From Glutamicibacter sp. MNS18 (GTDB lineage: Bacteria; Actinomycetota; Actinomycetes; Actinomycetales; Micrococcaceae), in contig NZ_JAPCHW010000012.1 of NCBI RefSeq assembly GCF_026107515.2, positions 60,648 to 124,647 of the forward strand: 64,000 nt of DNA. Reading direction: 5' to 3'. A program made the position numbers and the translations under genes. The notes under the pieces were generated by a model that had not been told where the DNA came from, did no database searches, and was given only the letters and a program-made list of their open reading frames with translations. Shown here piece by piece: positions 1-7,961 of this stretch (positions are counted from its first letter, which is position 1; the number at the start of each line of letters is the position of its first letter).

Positions 1-1073
1 CGCTGCAACGTTCCGACGGCAACACTTGGCCAACGCGGGTCGTTGGTCAGCACCTCGATCCGGCCCTCCTCGGTGAGCAGAACGGTGTCCTCCACCTTGA
101 CCGTCTGGCCGGGGGCCGCAGCCGCACTGGGATTCCAGGCAAAGGCCTGCCGGGCGCGGATGGGATCCTGCGCCCCCGGAGCCAACCGGGGGTCCCGCCC
201 GTTGTACCCGGCGATCCCGCCCTGGTGGTGCCGGCTCCACTCCCGGGCGTCGAAACCATGCCGGGGGTAGGACTGCTGGATGACCGGCAGCAGTTCCCCA
301 AGCCCCCGTCCCGGTTGCAGGGCCGCGAAGATCTCGGCTTCCACTTCCAGGATCGCCCGATCATGCCCGGCCTCCGCGGCGGTGCGGGGGCCGAAGTGCA
401 CCCACCGGGTGATGTTGGCGATTAATCCGTGGCGGCGTAGGCACAGCACCGCCATGGCCCGGCGCCCCAGTACGGCACCGGTGGGTAGCGGATGACGATA
501 GGCGTAGCGCCCGGCCCCGGCCACCAGCACCACGGTGGGTTCGGCGCCCAGCCGTACGGCCCCTGCGGCAAGCCGTGCCGCCAGTTCGAGTTCGGTCAGC
601 TGCGCGGTGGCCCCGGACAGGGTGTCGGTCATCAGTTCGGCCGCATCCCGGCACAGCTGCCGGTAGCGGGCGATCTCCGTCACCGAGAGGATCTGGCGCA
701 GGGCCCGCAGCGGGGCTTCCAGCTGCTGTTCCGAGGCGATGAGCCAGCCGGCGGCGTCCGGGAACCAGGTGCCGACCTGCCCCGGATCGGCGAACCAGTC
801 CAGGGGATGCAGGCCGAGGCCCGGTGCGGCAGGCAGTTCCTCGGCCTGCAGCCGGTCCGCCTCGGCCAACGGGGTGGCCACCTCGGTTCCGCCCCGGTGG
901 ACTAGAACCCGCACCACCGGTGGTGCCGCCAACGAGACATGCACCCGGGCCCCGGACAGGTACCAGGCGATGCTCGGCTGGGTTTCGAGCAGGATCGCAT
1001 CCACCTGGTGCAACTCCATGAGCGCGATCAGGGCCTGGTGCTTCGAGGACAGTTCGGGGTCGTTCTGTGTCAT
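1..1073 (-). CDS. M24-family peptidase homologue (pseudo-enzyme), 3' end outside window
   Basis: Partial gene translated directly from the minus strand; it starts ATG at 1073 (MTQNDPELSSKHQALIALME) and stays open to the window edge, giving about 357 residues. The layout is that of creatinase/aminopeptidase P proteins: an N-terminal domain, then a pita-bread domain from about residue 130. The metal ligands look lost. Where active M24 enzymes carry the two Asp of the DFG...SDITR segment, this protein reads AVLCLRRHGLIANITR, with Cys and Asn in those places. The HHQGGIAGYNGRDPR segment keeps a His, and the usual EPG Glu region reads AFAWNPS. I recall similar HHQGG/AWNPS proteins beside sugar-catabolic genes. 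It follows the Gfo/Idh-PmoA fusion gene but is separated from it by a terminator hairpin. Its function is unknown; it may be a non-catalytic binding protein. Confidence 0.8.
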   Translation of the reverse strand, partial: MTQNDPELSSKHQALIALMELHQVDAILLETQPSIAWYLSGARVHVSLAAPPVVRVLVHRGGTEVATPLAEADRLQAEELPAAPGLGLHPLDWFADPGQVGTWFPDAAGWLIASEQQLEAPLRALRQILSVTEIARYRQLCRDAAELMTDTLSGATAQLTELELAARLAAGAVRLGAEPTVVLVAGAGRYAYRHPLPTGAVLGRRAMAVLCLRRHGLIANITRWVHFGPRTAAEAGHDRAILEVEAEIFAALQPGRGLGELLPVIQQSYPRHGFDAREWSRHHQGGIAGYNGRDPRLAPGAQDPIRARQAFAWNPSAAAAPGQTVKVEDTVLLTEEGRIEVLTNDPRWPSVAVGTLQ

Positions 1074-1098
1074 ATGGGGGGACTTTCTGGTCGTTAAA

Positions 1099-1150
1099 GG
1101 GCCACGGTGGTTGCGCGTACCCCGGAGGGTGCGCACAACCACCGTGGCCC
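1099..1150 (-). terminator. Intrinsic terminator after the Gfo/Idh-PmoA gene
   Basis: Perfect 15-bp inverted repeat, GGGCCACGGTGGTTG at 1099-1113 and its complement at 1136-1150, with a GC-rich loop. Read on the minus strand it is followed by TTTAACG. It lies between the stop of the fusion gene (1157) and the start of the M24 homologue (1073), so the catabolic operon probably ends or is attenuated here. Confidence 0.75.
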
Positions 1151-1156
1151 GGCGGA

Positions 1157-3271
1157 TTACTTGCCGTAGTGTGCAGCCAGCTGCTCGATCCGGGACTTGT
1201 CCAGGACCCCGTCACTGAGCAGGACCTTGACGTTGCGGGATACCGGTTCCCCGGGACGAACCGTGACCGGGCGTTCCCAGGCCAGCGAGGAACCGATACC
1301 CGGGTAACCGGCGCACCTGACGAACCAGGGGTCGTTGTCCCGGGACAGGAAGACCAGGGTGGCCGGGCCGTGTGCCTGGCCGAGTTGGTCCAACGCCGCC
1401 GAATCGGACTGGAACCGCGCACTGATGGCCAGCCAGTCACTGACCAGACCGTGGGTGGCTTCCTCTCCTTCGGCCTCGGCGGACAGGATCCGGGCACCGT
1501 CCAGCTGCGGCAGGCGCCAGAAGAATCCGCCGTAGCCGCCCTTGTCCCGCCCATTGGTGCCGGGTGATCCCAACTCCACGGTGTTGCCGGGGGCGCTGAG
1601 GGTGAACGTGAAATCCAGGATCCACCCCTGTTCGTGGCCGGATCCACGGGTGAAGCCGGTGGCCTTCACCGTGCGCTGCTCGTGCAGCAGCACCTGCCCG
1701 TCGCGGCCAATCCACTCCAGGTCCGCCTCCAACCGCGAACCGTCGGCGGAGAGTACTTCCTGGCGGGTGTGGATGACCCCGTGGTCATCACGCCAGATGT
1801 AACGGCCGTGGTCACGGGTATAGGTGCGACCGCCCCAGAAGTTGTTGCCGTTGACATCCTGCAGGGCGACCCCGACACCCAGGTGCCAGGTGTGGTCCAG
1901 CGGCTGCTGGTCGCTGACCCGGACACCACCCAGGGTGCGCAGCTGGTCCAGGAACGGACGCGGGGAGTTGGTCGGGCTGATGTCATGTCCGGTCCGCAGC
2001 CTGGCCACCGGTTGCCCGGTGCCCGTGGCGGGATCCGGGACCTGCAGGAAGCCGCTGTGGTCCGGTTCCGATGCCCAGGGCGCGCCGAGGGAGGAGAATC
2101 CGCTCTGGGCCGCCACCGCACGGTCCACCAGGTTCTCGATCTGCGGGATCACCGGATGGGCCTCCGGCCCCTCGCCGACCACGTCGACGAACCGTGGCTT
2201 GATGGCCTGCGGTTCGGGGCTGGTGCGCACGGTTTCCAGCACCCGCATGAACGCGCCGGTGGCCTCAAGCGGGCAGAGCAACGCCTCGGCATCCCCGCGC
2301 TGCACGTCGACCAGATTCTCCAGCAGGTCCACCCGGCCGAACTCGATTGTCGACGGTTGGCCGCCCAGATCGGGGTTCGGGGTGATCTCCAACCTGTCCC
2401 GCGTGTAGTAGAGCACGGCCTTGCCCTCGGTCCCGTGGATGGTGATCCACGGGTCGCGCTGCTCGGTGGAGCACAAGGTCAATGCGCAGGTTACCGGGAT
2501 CCCGGCGGTGGTACGCAAGCGGATGACCGAGGTGTCATCGGCCTCGATATCGTGGGCGTGGTGCAGCTCCGCCTCGATGCGTTGCACATCCCCGGAGGCC
2601 TTGGCTCCGGCAATGTGCAGTGCGCTCATCACCGCGTGCGCCAGCGGGTTGGTGGTCACCCCGTCGGCGATCTGCACCCCGTCCAGTACCCGGTGCCCGG
2701 CCCAGGGCGCACGATCGTAGTAGCCGCGTGTGCGGACCCAGGTGCCGCTGGCACCGACGGCCCGCAACGCGCCGATCGGGCTCGACTCCGCCTCGGCGAA
2801 CCAGGAGGCCACTTCGCCCAGTGCCTTGGACCCCACGGCCTGGAAACCCACCTGGACCAGCCGCCCGGCCTGCCGCGCGGCCTGCAACAGGTCCTCGTAC
2901 TGTTCCAGGGTTGCGGTGGGCGGTTTCTCCAGGTACAGGTCAGCCCCCAGATCCAGGGCCTGCAATGCCAGATCATGGTGGGTGTTGATGGGCGTGGAGG
3001 CGATGATGATGCTGGGACGGATCCCGGCAGCGGCCATCTCGCCAAGCGTGGCATAGACCGGCACGCCCTCACCGCGGATATCGGCCCCGGGGTCGTTGGA
3101 GCTGACCCCGGCCACCAGCCGGGCCTTGCCCAGCTTGACCAGCCGGTGGATGTTGAGCAGGTGCTGGCGCCCGAAACCGTTCAGGCCGATCAGGGCGATG
3201 GTCGGCGCGTCAACTGTCCGTGTCGCGCGGTTCGCTGCTGCGAGGTTGGGGTTCTCTGTCATCGGAGCCAT
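1157..3271 (-). CDS. Gfo/Idh/MocA oxidoreductase fused to PmoA-like (DUF6807) domain
   Basis: 704 residues in two parts. Residues about 22-390 are an NAD(P)-dependent Gfo/Idh/MocA oxidoreductase: Rossmann motif GLNGFG at 29-34 and the signature EKP at 115-117, whose Lys is the usual catalytic residue. Residues about 420-704 match the PmoA/DUF6807 family (LHxWHLGVGVALQDVNG-type segment, NFWGGRTY), a beta-rich domain of unknown chemistry that often sits beside sugar oxidoreductases. Family members are usually separate proteins, so the fusion is notable. The start is ATG 3271 with GAAGGA six bases upstream; a second Met lies three codons later. It follows the isomerase gene by 32 bp and is last in the operon. 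It probably oxidises or reduces a sugar or sugar acid; the substrate cannot be read from the sequence. Confidence 0.88.
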   Translation of the reverse strand: MAPMTENPNLAAANRATRTVDAPTIALIGLNGFGRQHLLNIHRLVKLGKARLVAGVSSNDPGADIRGEGVPVYATLGEMAAAGIRPSIIIASTPINTHHDLALQALDLGADLYLEKPPTATLEQYEDLLQAARQAGRLVQVGFQAVGSKALGEVASWFAEAESSPIGALRAVGASGTWVRTRGYYDRAPWAGHRVLDGVQIADGVTTNPLAHAVMSALHIAGAKASGDVQRIEAELHHAHDIEADDTSVIRLRTTAGIPVTCALTLCSTEQRDPWITIHGTEGKAVLYYTRDRLEITPNPDLGGQPSTIEFGRVDLLENLVDVQRGDAEALLCPLEATGAFMRVLETVRTSPEPQAIKPRFVDVVGEGPEAHPVIPQIENLVDRAVAAQSGFSSLGAPWASEPDHSGFLQVPDPATGTGQPVARLRTGHDISPTNSPRPFLDQLRTLGGVRVSDQQPLDHTWHLGVGVALQDVNGNNFWGGRTYTRDHGRYIWRDDHGVIHTRQEVLSADGSRLEADLEWIGRDGQVLLHEQRTVKATGFTRGSGHEQGWILDFTFTLSAPGNTVELGSPGTNGRDKGGYGGFFWRLPQLDGARILSAEAEGEEATHGLVSDWLAISARFQSDSAALDQLGQAHGPATLVFLSRDNDPWFVRCAGYPGIGSSLAWERPVTVRPGEPVSRNVKVLLSDGVLDKSRIEQLAAHYGK

Positions 3272-3303
3272 GGGAGTCCTTCGGAAGCTGGTGCGGAAGT
3301 TGG

Positions 3304-4212
3304 CTAGGAGGCGCTGTGCTCGGTGATCAAACCGGCAGCGCTGTGCAGGTGGGGCAGGACCAGTTCAGCATAGCGCCGGGACATGGTGGAGATGGTCAGT
3401 CCGGCATCCTGCGCATTGATTTCCTCGTTGAAGATCTCGACCTCCACCGCACCCCGGTAACCGGCCTGGGCCACCCACTGGGAAATGCTGGCGAAATCCA
3501 CATAACCGTCGCCCATCATGCCGCGGGACTTCAGGGCATCGGAGGCGATGGGAAGGTTGAAATCGCAGACCTGGTAGCTGGCCAGACGGCCTTCGACCCC
3601 GGCACGCCGGATCTGCTGCTGCAGCTGCGGGTCCCACCACACGTGGAAGGTATCCACCACGACCCCGACGGTGGCCGCCGGGTAGGGTGCGGCCAAATCC
3701 AGTGCCTGACCCAGGGTGGAGAGCACCGCCCGGTCCGCCGCGTACATCGGGTGCAGGGGCTCCAGCACCAGCCGCACCCCGTGTTCCCTGGCGTAGGGGA
3801 CCAGCTCATCCAGGCCGCGGGCCACCCGGGAGCGGGCCGCGGCGATGTCCTTGTCATGGCGCTCGCCGGTGCCGCCAAGCACATGGGCGGCCGCCGGCAA
3901 CCCGCCGACCACCATGATCAGCTCGTTGGCACCGATGATCGCCGCCTCGCGGATAGCAGCCCTGTTGGACTCCAGGGCCGCGGTCCGGGCTTCGGCTTCC
4001 GCCGCGGTCAGGAAACCGCCGCGGCAGAGCGTGGTGGCGCTCAGCCCGGCTTCGGCGATGATCCGTGCCGAGGCCTCCGCCCCGCCGGCTTGCTCGATCA
4101 GGTGGCGCCAGGGACCGATATGCGCCAGCCCGCCTTCGGCCGCGGCCTGGGCGGCCTGGCGCAGGTCCAGCGTGGTGGTGGTGCCGGTATTCAGCGAAAG
4201 TTCGAAGCTCAT
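3304..4212 (-). CDS. Sugar phosphate isomerase/epimerase family TIM-barrel protein
   Basis: 302 residues of the xylose isomerase-like/AP endonuclease 2 superfamily. Metal-ligand segments are visible in order: VLEPLHP (Glu), VVDTFHVWWDP (Asp, His), QVCDFNLP and AVEVEIFNEE (terminal Glu). Family members isomerise or epimerise free or oxidised sugars and inositols, usually with a divalent metal. Its ATG overlaps the stop of the DUF993 gene (ATGA), so the two are translationally coupled. Pairing with two Gfo/Idh oxidoreductases suggests that it acts on a keto-sugar intermediate; that is inference, and the substrate is unknown. Confidence 0.85.
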   Translation of the reverse strand: MSFELSLNTGTTTTLDLRQAAQAAAEGGLAHIGPWRHLIEQAGGAEASARIIAEAGLSATTLCRGGFLTAAEAEARTAALESNRAAIREAAIIGANELIMVVGGLPAAAHVLGGTGERHDKDIAAARSRVARGLDELVPYAREHGVRLVLEPLHPMYAADRAVLSTLGQALDLAAPYPAATVGVVVDTFHVWWDPQLQQQIRRAGVEGRLASYQVCDFNLPIASDALKSRGMMGDGYVDFASISQWVAQAGYRGAVEVEIFNEEINAQDAGLTISTMSRRYAELVLPHLHSAAGLITEHSAS

Positions 4213-5477
4213 GAGACTCCTGTCAGGGATGGGATATCGGCGTCCAAGCCGTTGACGCGCAGCAGGTTCCGCATGCGCTCGGCGGCCAATTCGGGCTGCA
4301 GCAGCAGACCGGCCTGGTCGGCCAGGACAAAGGTGCGTACCAGATGGCCGATGGAACGTCCGGCGTGCAGCCCGCCTACCAGCTGGAACCCGGTTTGGTG
4401 CCCATTGAGCCAGGACAGGAACGCGATTCCGGTCTTGTAGTAGAAGGTCGGTGCCGAGAAGATGTGGCGTCCCAGTTCCTGGGTGTCTTCCAGGATCCGG
4501 CGTCCGTGCTCGGCCTGGCCGGCATCAAAGGCCTGCAGGGCCGTGGAGGCCGCCGGGTAGATGGCCGCGAAAATACCCAACAGGGCGTCCGAGTGCAGGG
4601 TCCCGTCGCCATGGATCAGTTCCGGGTAATTGAAGTCGTCCCCGGTATACAGGCGCACCCCGGCCGGCAGTGCGGTCCGCAGCGCGGTCTCGTGGGCCGC
4701 ATCCAGTAGCGAGACCTTCACCCCGTCGACCTTGCCGGGGTTGGAATTGATCAGTTCCAGGAAGGTGGCGGTGGCCGCCTCGACATCCCGGTTTCCCCAG
4801 TATCCGGCCAAGGCAGGGTCGAACATGTCGCCCAGCCAATGCAGGATCACCGGTTCACTGGCCTCGGCAAGCAGCCTGCCGTACACGTCCAGGTAGTCCT
4901 GCGGGCCGGATGCCGCACGCACCATGGCCCGCGAACACATGATGATGACCTTGGCCCCGGACTGTTCAACAACCTGGAGCATTTCCAGGTAGGCGGCGGT
5001 GACCTTCTCCAGGCCTTCGGGTCCACGCTCGATCACTGCCGGATCCAGCTGGTCGGTTCCGACCCCGCAGGAGATCAGGTCCCGGACGGAGCGGCCGCGC
5101 AGCGCCGGGTAGCGATCCTGGGCAATGACCGTGGCCGCTTCGGCGGCCGAGCGGCGGATCAGTTCCTTGGTGGCCTCGTAGTCCAACCCCATGCCGCGTT
5201 GGGCGGTATCCATGGCATCGGCCACTCCCAACCCGTAGGACCACAGCTCGTGGCGGTAGGCCAAGGTGGCGTCCCAGTCCAGGGCTGCCGGGGCGCCCGG
5301 GGTGTTATCGGCCGTCATTACCGGAACCACATGGGCCGCGGCGTAGACCTTGCGCGAGGTGATCGGTTCGCTGGGGCGGCTGAAGTTCCCGGGCCCGCGC
5401 AACTGGTAGTCGTAGCTCCCGCCGTCGGGGTGCGGCAGGACGATGACCGGCAGGGTACCGTCATTCGGGGTGGTCAT
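4209..5477 (-). CDS. DUF993 family protein (DapA-like aldolase superfamily)
   Basis: 422 residues from ATG 5477, which overlaps the stop of the upstream oxidoreductase as ATGA; the longer open frame upstream is not expected to be translated. The protein matches DUF993, a group related to dihydrodipicolinate synthase/N-acetylneuraminate lyase TIM barrels. A VDGVKVSLLD segment supplies a Lys where these aldolases form a Schiff base, and the YTGDDFNYPELIHGDG region follows. It is probably a cytoplasmic lyase or dehydratase in the sugar pathway encoded by the operon. No member with a settled reaction is known to me, so the exact role is open. Confidence 0.82.
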   Translation of the reverse strand: MTTPNDGTLPVIVLPHPDGGSYDYQLRGPGNFSRPSEPITSRKVYAAAHVVPVMTADNTPGAPAALDWDATLAYRHELWSYGLGVADAMDTAQRGMGLDYEATKELIRRSAAEAATVIAQDRYPALRGRSVRDLISCGVGTDQLDPAVIERGPEGLEKVTAAYLEMLQVVEQSGAKVIIMCSRAMVRAASGPQDYLDVYGRLLAEASEPVILHWLGDMFDPALAGYWGNRDVEAATATFLELINSNPGKVDGVKVSLLDAAHETALRTALPAGVRLYTGDDFNYPELIHGDGTLHSDALLGIFAAIYPAASTALQAFDAGQAEHGRRILEDTQELGRHIFSAPTFYYKTGIAFLSWLNGHQTGFQLVGGLHAGRSIGHLVRTFVLADQAGLLLQPELAAERMRNLLRVNGLDADIPSLTGVS

Positions 5478-6640
5478 AGCGTGATCTCCGGGATATCGAT
5501 GGTGCGTCGTTCGGCGGCGGATTTCAGGCCCAGCTCGGCCAGCTGCACCCCGCGGGCGGCGGAGAGCAAACCGAAGCGGTGTTCGCGTCCGGCTACCACG
5601 TCGGCGAGGAATTCCTCCCACTGCAGCTTGAAGCCGTTATCCAGCTGCGCGTTGGCCGGGACTTCCAGCCACTGGTCACGGAAGGACTCGGTGACCGGCA
5701 GGTCCGGGTTCCAGACCGGCTTGGGGGTATGGGCGCGCTGCTGGGCAACGCACTTGTTCAGCCCGGCCACCGCCGAGCCCAGGGTGCCGTCGACCTGGAA
5801 TTCGACCAGTTCGTCACGGTAGACGCGGACCGCCCAGGAGGAGTTGATCTGGCCAACCACATCGTGGCCTTCGGGGGTTTCCAGTTCGAAGATGCCGTAG
5901 GCGGCATCGTCCGCGGTGGCCTCGTACGCCTGGCCCTGCTCGTCCCAGCGGGTCGGGATATGGGTCATGGTCTTGGAATTCACCGACTTCACCTTGCCGA
6001 TGATGCCTTCCAGGACGTAGTTCCAGTGGCAGTACATGTCGGTGGTCATCGACCCGCCATCGGCCAGCCGGTAGTTCCAGGACGGACGCTGGGCTTCCTG
6101 GATTTCTCCTTCGAAGACCCAGTAGCCGAATTCGCCGCGGATCGACAGGATCCGGCCGAAGAATCCCTCGTCCACCAGCCGGCGCAACTTGACCAGCCCG
6201 GGCAGGTAGAGCTTGTCGTGCACGACACCTGCGGTGATCTTCCGATCCCGGGCCTGGCGGGCCAGGTCAACCGCTTCCTCCAGGGTCTCGGCGGTGGGCT
6301 TCTCGGTGAAGACGTGCTTGCCGGCGGCAATGGCCTTGGACAAGGTGGCGTAGCGCATGCTGGTCATCGAGGCGTCGAAGACGATGTCGATCGAGGGATC
6401 GTGGATGATCCCTTCCAGATCGGTGGTGTAGTGCTCCACATTATGCAGGGCCGCCAGTTCCTTGAGCTTGGACTCATTGCGCCCCACGAGCACCGGTTCG
6501 ACGTTCACCTTGGTGCCGTCCTCCAGGGTGATCCCGCCTTGGTCGCGAATGGGAAGAATCGAACGCATCAGGTGCTGGCGGTAACCCATCCGGCCGGTGA
6601 TGCCGTTCATGGCGATACGCAAGACGCGAGTCTCGGTCAT
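5474..6640 (-). CDS. Gfo/Idh/MocA family oxidoreductase
   Basis: 388 residues, first gene of the catabolic operon. The start is ATG 6640 because GAGGAG lies six bases before it; in-frame codons further upstream run into the promoter. The Rossmann segment is MNGITGRMGY (11-20) and the EKP signature is at 113-115 (FTEKPTAETL). The C-terminal substrate domain contains DGGSMTTDMYCHW, where the usual GGG/D and H motif occurs. It is an NAD(P)-dependent dehydrogenase of a sugar, polyol or inositol. Promoter and operator at 6670-6713 make it the first target of the divergent LacI-type regulator. It is a second, divergent paralogue of the oxidoreductase half of the fusion gene. Confidence 0.88.
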   Translation of the reverse strand: MTETRVLRIAMNGITGRMGYRQHLMRSILPIRDQGGITLEDGTKVNVEPVLVGRNESKLKELAALHNVEHYTTDLEGIIHDPSIDIVFDASMTSMRYATLSKAIAAGKHVFTEKPTAETLEEAVDLARQARDRKITAGVVHDKLYLPGLVKLRRLVDEGFFGRILSIRGEFGYWVFEGEIQEAQRPSWNYRLADGGSMTTDMYCHWNYVLEGIIGKVKSVNSKTMTHIPTRWDEQGQAYEATADDAAYGIFELETPEGHDVVGQINSSWAVRVYRDELVEFQVDGTLGSAVAGLNKCVAQQRAHTPKPVWNPDLPVTESFRDQWLEVPANAQLDNGFKLQWEEFLADVVAGREHRFGLLSAARGVQLAELGLKSAAERRTIDIPEITL

Positions 6641-6669
6641 GGGAACTCCTCGTGTAAGGGAAACATGGT

Positions 6670-6685
6670 TGGAATGCGCTTTCCA
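6670..6685. promoter_or_regulatory. LacI-type operator O1
   Basis: TGGAATGCGCTTTCCA is a 16-bp near-perfect palindrome, one base off the LacI-family form TGGAAAGCGCTTTCCA. It lies directly downstream of the minus-strand -10 box, where bound repressor would block the catabolic operon. A matching site lies at 7893-7908. Confidence 0.8.
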
Positions 6686-6713
6686 CGATAGTGATAGCAT
6701 TCGGAGGTGTCAA
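6685..6713 (-). promoter_or_regulatory. Promoter of the sugar-catabolic operon
   Basis: On the minus strand, TTGACA (6713-6708), a 17-base spacer, then TATCGT (6690-6685). The -35 box is a perfect consensus and the -10 is good. The operator at 6670-6685 abuts the -10 box. The divergent regulator gene starts 71 bases to the right of the -35 box. Confidence 0.75.
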
Positions 6714-6783
6714 CAGGCGGCATATGCCAAGATATGCTTGTCCCCATTGGCAGACCATGGTAAGGCGTTGCATAGGAGTCGAA

Positions 6784-7803
6784 ATGGCAGTCAGATTGAC
6801 GGATGTGGCCAGTGAAGCCGGGGTTTCCCTGGCAACGGCCTCCCGTGTCCTCAATGGCTCGGCGCGCAAGCCGGCCGAGGGAATTGCCGAACGGGTGCGC
6901 GCCGCGGCCACGAAACTGGGGTACTTTCCCAATGCCCAGGCGCAAGCGCTTGCCCGCAGTTCCACGCAGCTGATCGGTCTGCTGGTCCATGACATCGCCG
7001 ACCCCTACTTCTCGTCCATTGCCAAGGGCGTGCAGCGCGGATTGGGTGATACCGGGGTGCAGCTGCTGCTCTCCAGTACCGGCTCCGACACCAAGCTGGA
7101 ATTGTCCGCCCTGCGCTCCTTCATGTCGCACCGCACCGGGGCGGTCATCCTGGCCGGTTCGCGCCCGGTGAGCGGGGATGAGGAAATGGCCGCGGCGCTG
7201 GAGAACTACCAGTCCAATGGCGGTGCGGTCGCCATGGTGGGCCAGCCCCTCTCGGTGGCCGGGGGAATCCAGATCGACAACTATGGATCGGCCGGCCTGC
7301 TGGCCGCCGAACTGCTCAGGCTGGGACACCGGCGGTTCGTGGTGCTGGCCGGAAACCAGCAGCTGGTGACGGCCAAACACCGCGCCGAGGGGTTCATCTC
7401 GAAACTCGAAAAGTCCGGAATCACCCCGCTGCTGGTCAAGGAGGGCGCGTTCACCCGGGAGGGGGGCTATCTGGCGATGTCCGATTTGCTCGCCAGCGGG
7501 GAGCTGGGGCTGGAAGATGGCCAGGTCTGTGTGGTGTGCGTCAGCGACGTGATGGCGCTCGGTGCACTGGTGGCACTGCGTGAACGCGGCGTGCATGTCC
7601 CGCGGGATGTGGCCATCGCGGGCTTCGATGACATCCCCACGCTGGCCGACGTGGTGCCCTCGTTGACCACGGTCCGCCTGCCACTGGAGGAGATCGGGAG
7701 ACTTGCCGGTGAAATGGTGCTTGCCGGCGGCGAGCCCAAGCGCATGGTGATCGAAGGTGTGCCGGTGATCCGGCAGAGCACCGAAGTGCTTCACCGGCAG
7801 TGA
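6784..7803 (+). CDS. LacI family transcriptional regulator
   Basis: 339 residues from ATG 6784 (MAVRLTDVASEAGVSLATAS), preceded by AGGAG. The N-terminal helix-turn-helix at residues about 4-23 and the hinge helix reach to about residue 60. A periplasmic-binding-like sensor domain follows, ending with the family-typical AIAGFDDIPTLADVVPSLTTVRLP segment. It is divergent from the catabolic operon and upstream of an ABC solute-binding protein; each neighbouring promoter carries a matching palindrome. It is most likely a repressor released by a sugar or a catabolic intermediate. The ligand is unknown. Confidence 0.92.
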   Translation: MAVRLTDVASEAGVSLATASRVLNGSARKPAEGIAERVRAAATKLGYFPNAQAQALARSSTQLIGLLVHDIADPYFSSIAKGVQRGLGDTGVQLLLSSTGSDTKLELSALRSFMSHRTGAVILAGSRPVSGDEEMAAALENYQSNGGAVAMVGQPLSVAGGIQIDNYGSAGLLAAELLRLGHRRFVVLAGNQQLVTAKHRAEGFISKLEKSGITPLLVKEGAFTREGGYLAMSDLLASGELGLEDGQVCVVCVSDVMALGALVALRERGVHVPRDVAIAGFDDIPTLADVVPSLTTVRLPLEEIGRLAGEMVLAGGEPKRMVIEGVPVIRQSTEVLHRQ

Positions 7804-7859
7804 TACCTTTTGGGCAACGGTCGATCCAATTGTGGGATTGACCTTTCGCAGCAAACCCC

Positions 7860-7889
7860 TTGACGCGTGAGTACCATCACATTTAGATT
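7860..7889 (+). promoter_or_regulatory. Promoter of the solute-binding protein gene
   Basis: TTGACG at 7860-7865, an 18-base spacer, and TAGATT at 7884-7889. The LacI-type operator begins four bases after the -10 box. The 16-base block CCTTGACGCGTGAGTA at 7858-7873 recurs exactly at 9557-9572, in front of the next gene. Confidence 0.65.
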
Positions 7890-7892
7890 ATT

Positions 7893-7908
7893 GGGGAAGC
7901 GCTTTCCA
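7893..7908. promoter_or_regulatory. LacI-type operator O2
   Basis: GGGGAAGCGCTTTCCA has two differences from TGGAAAGCGCTTTCCA and retains the central AAGCGCTT palindrome. It lies just downstream of the -10 box of the solute-binding protein gene, about 1.2 kb from operator O1. Confidence 0.75.
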
Positions 7909-7961
7909 GCCTGGCCGACTGTCAGACCAAGCCGATGGCCATGACTATCAAGGAGAATCCA

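Noticed and set aside
1634-3307. A long plus-strand open frame (557 codons) opposite the Gfo/Idh-PmoA gene
   Set aside because: It mirrors the minus-strand gene, has Gly/Gln/His/Val-rich composition typical of antisense frames in GC-rich DNA, and shows no family motif.
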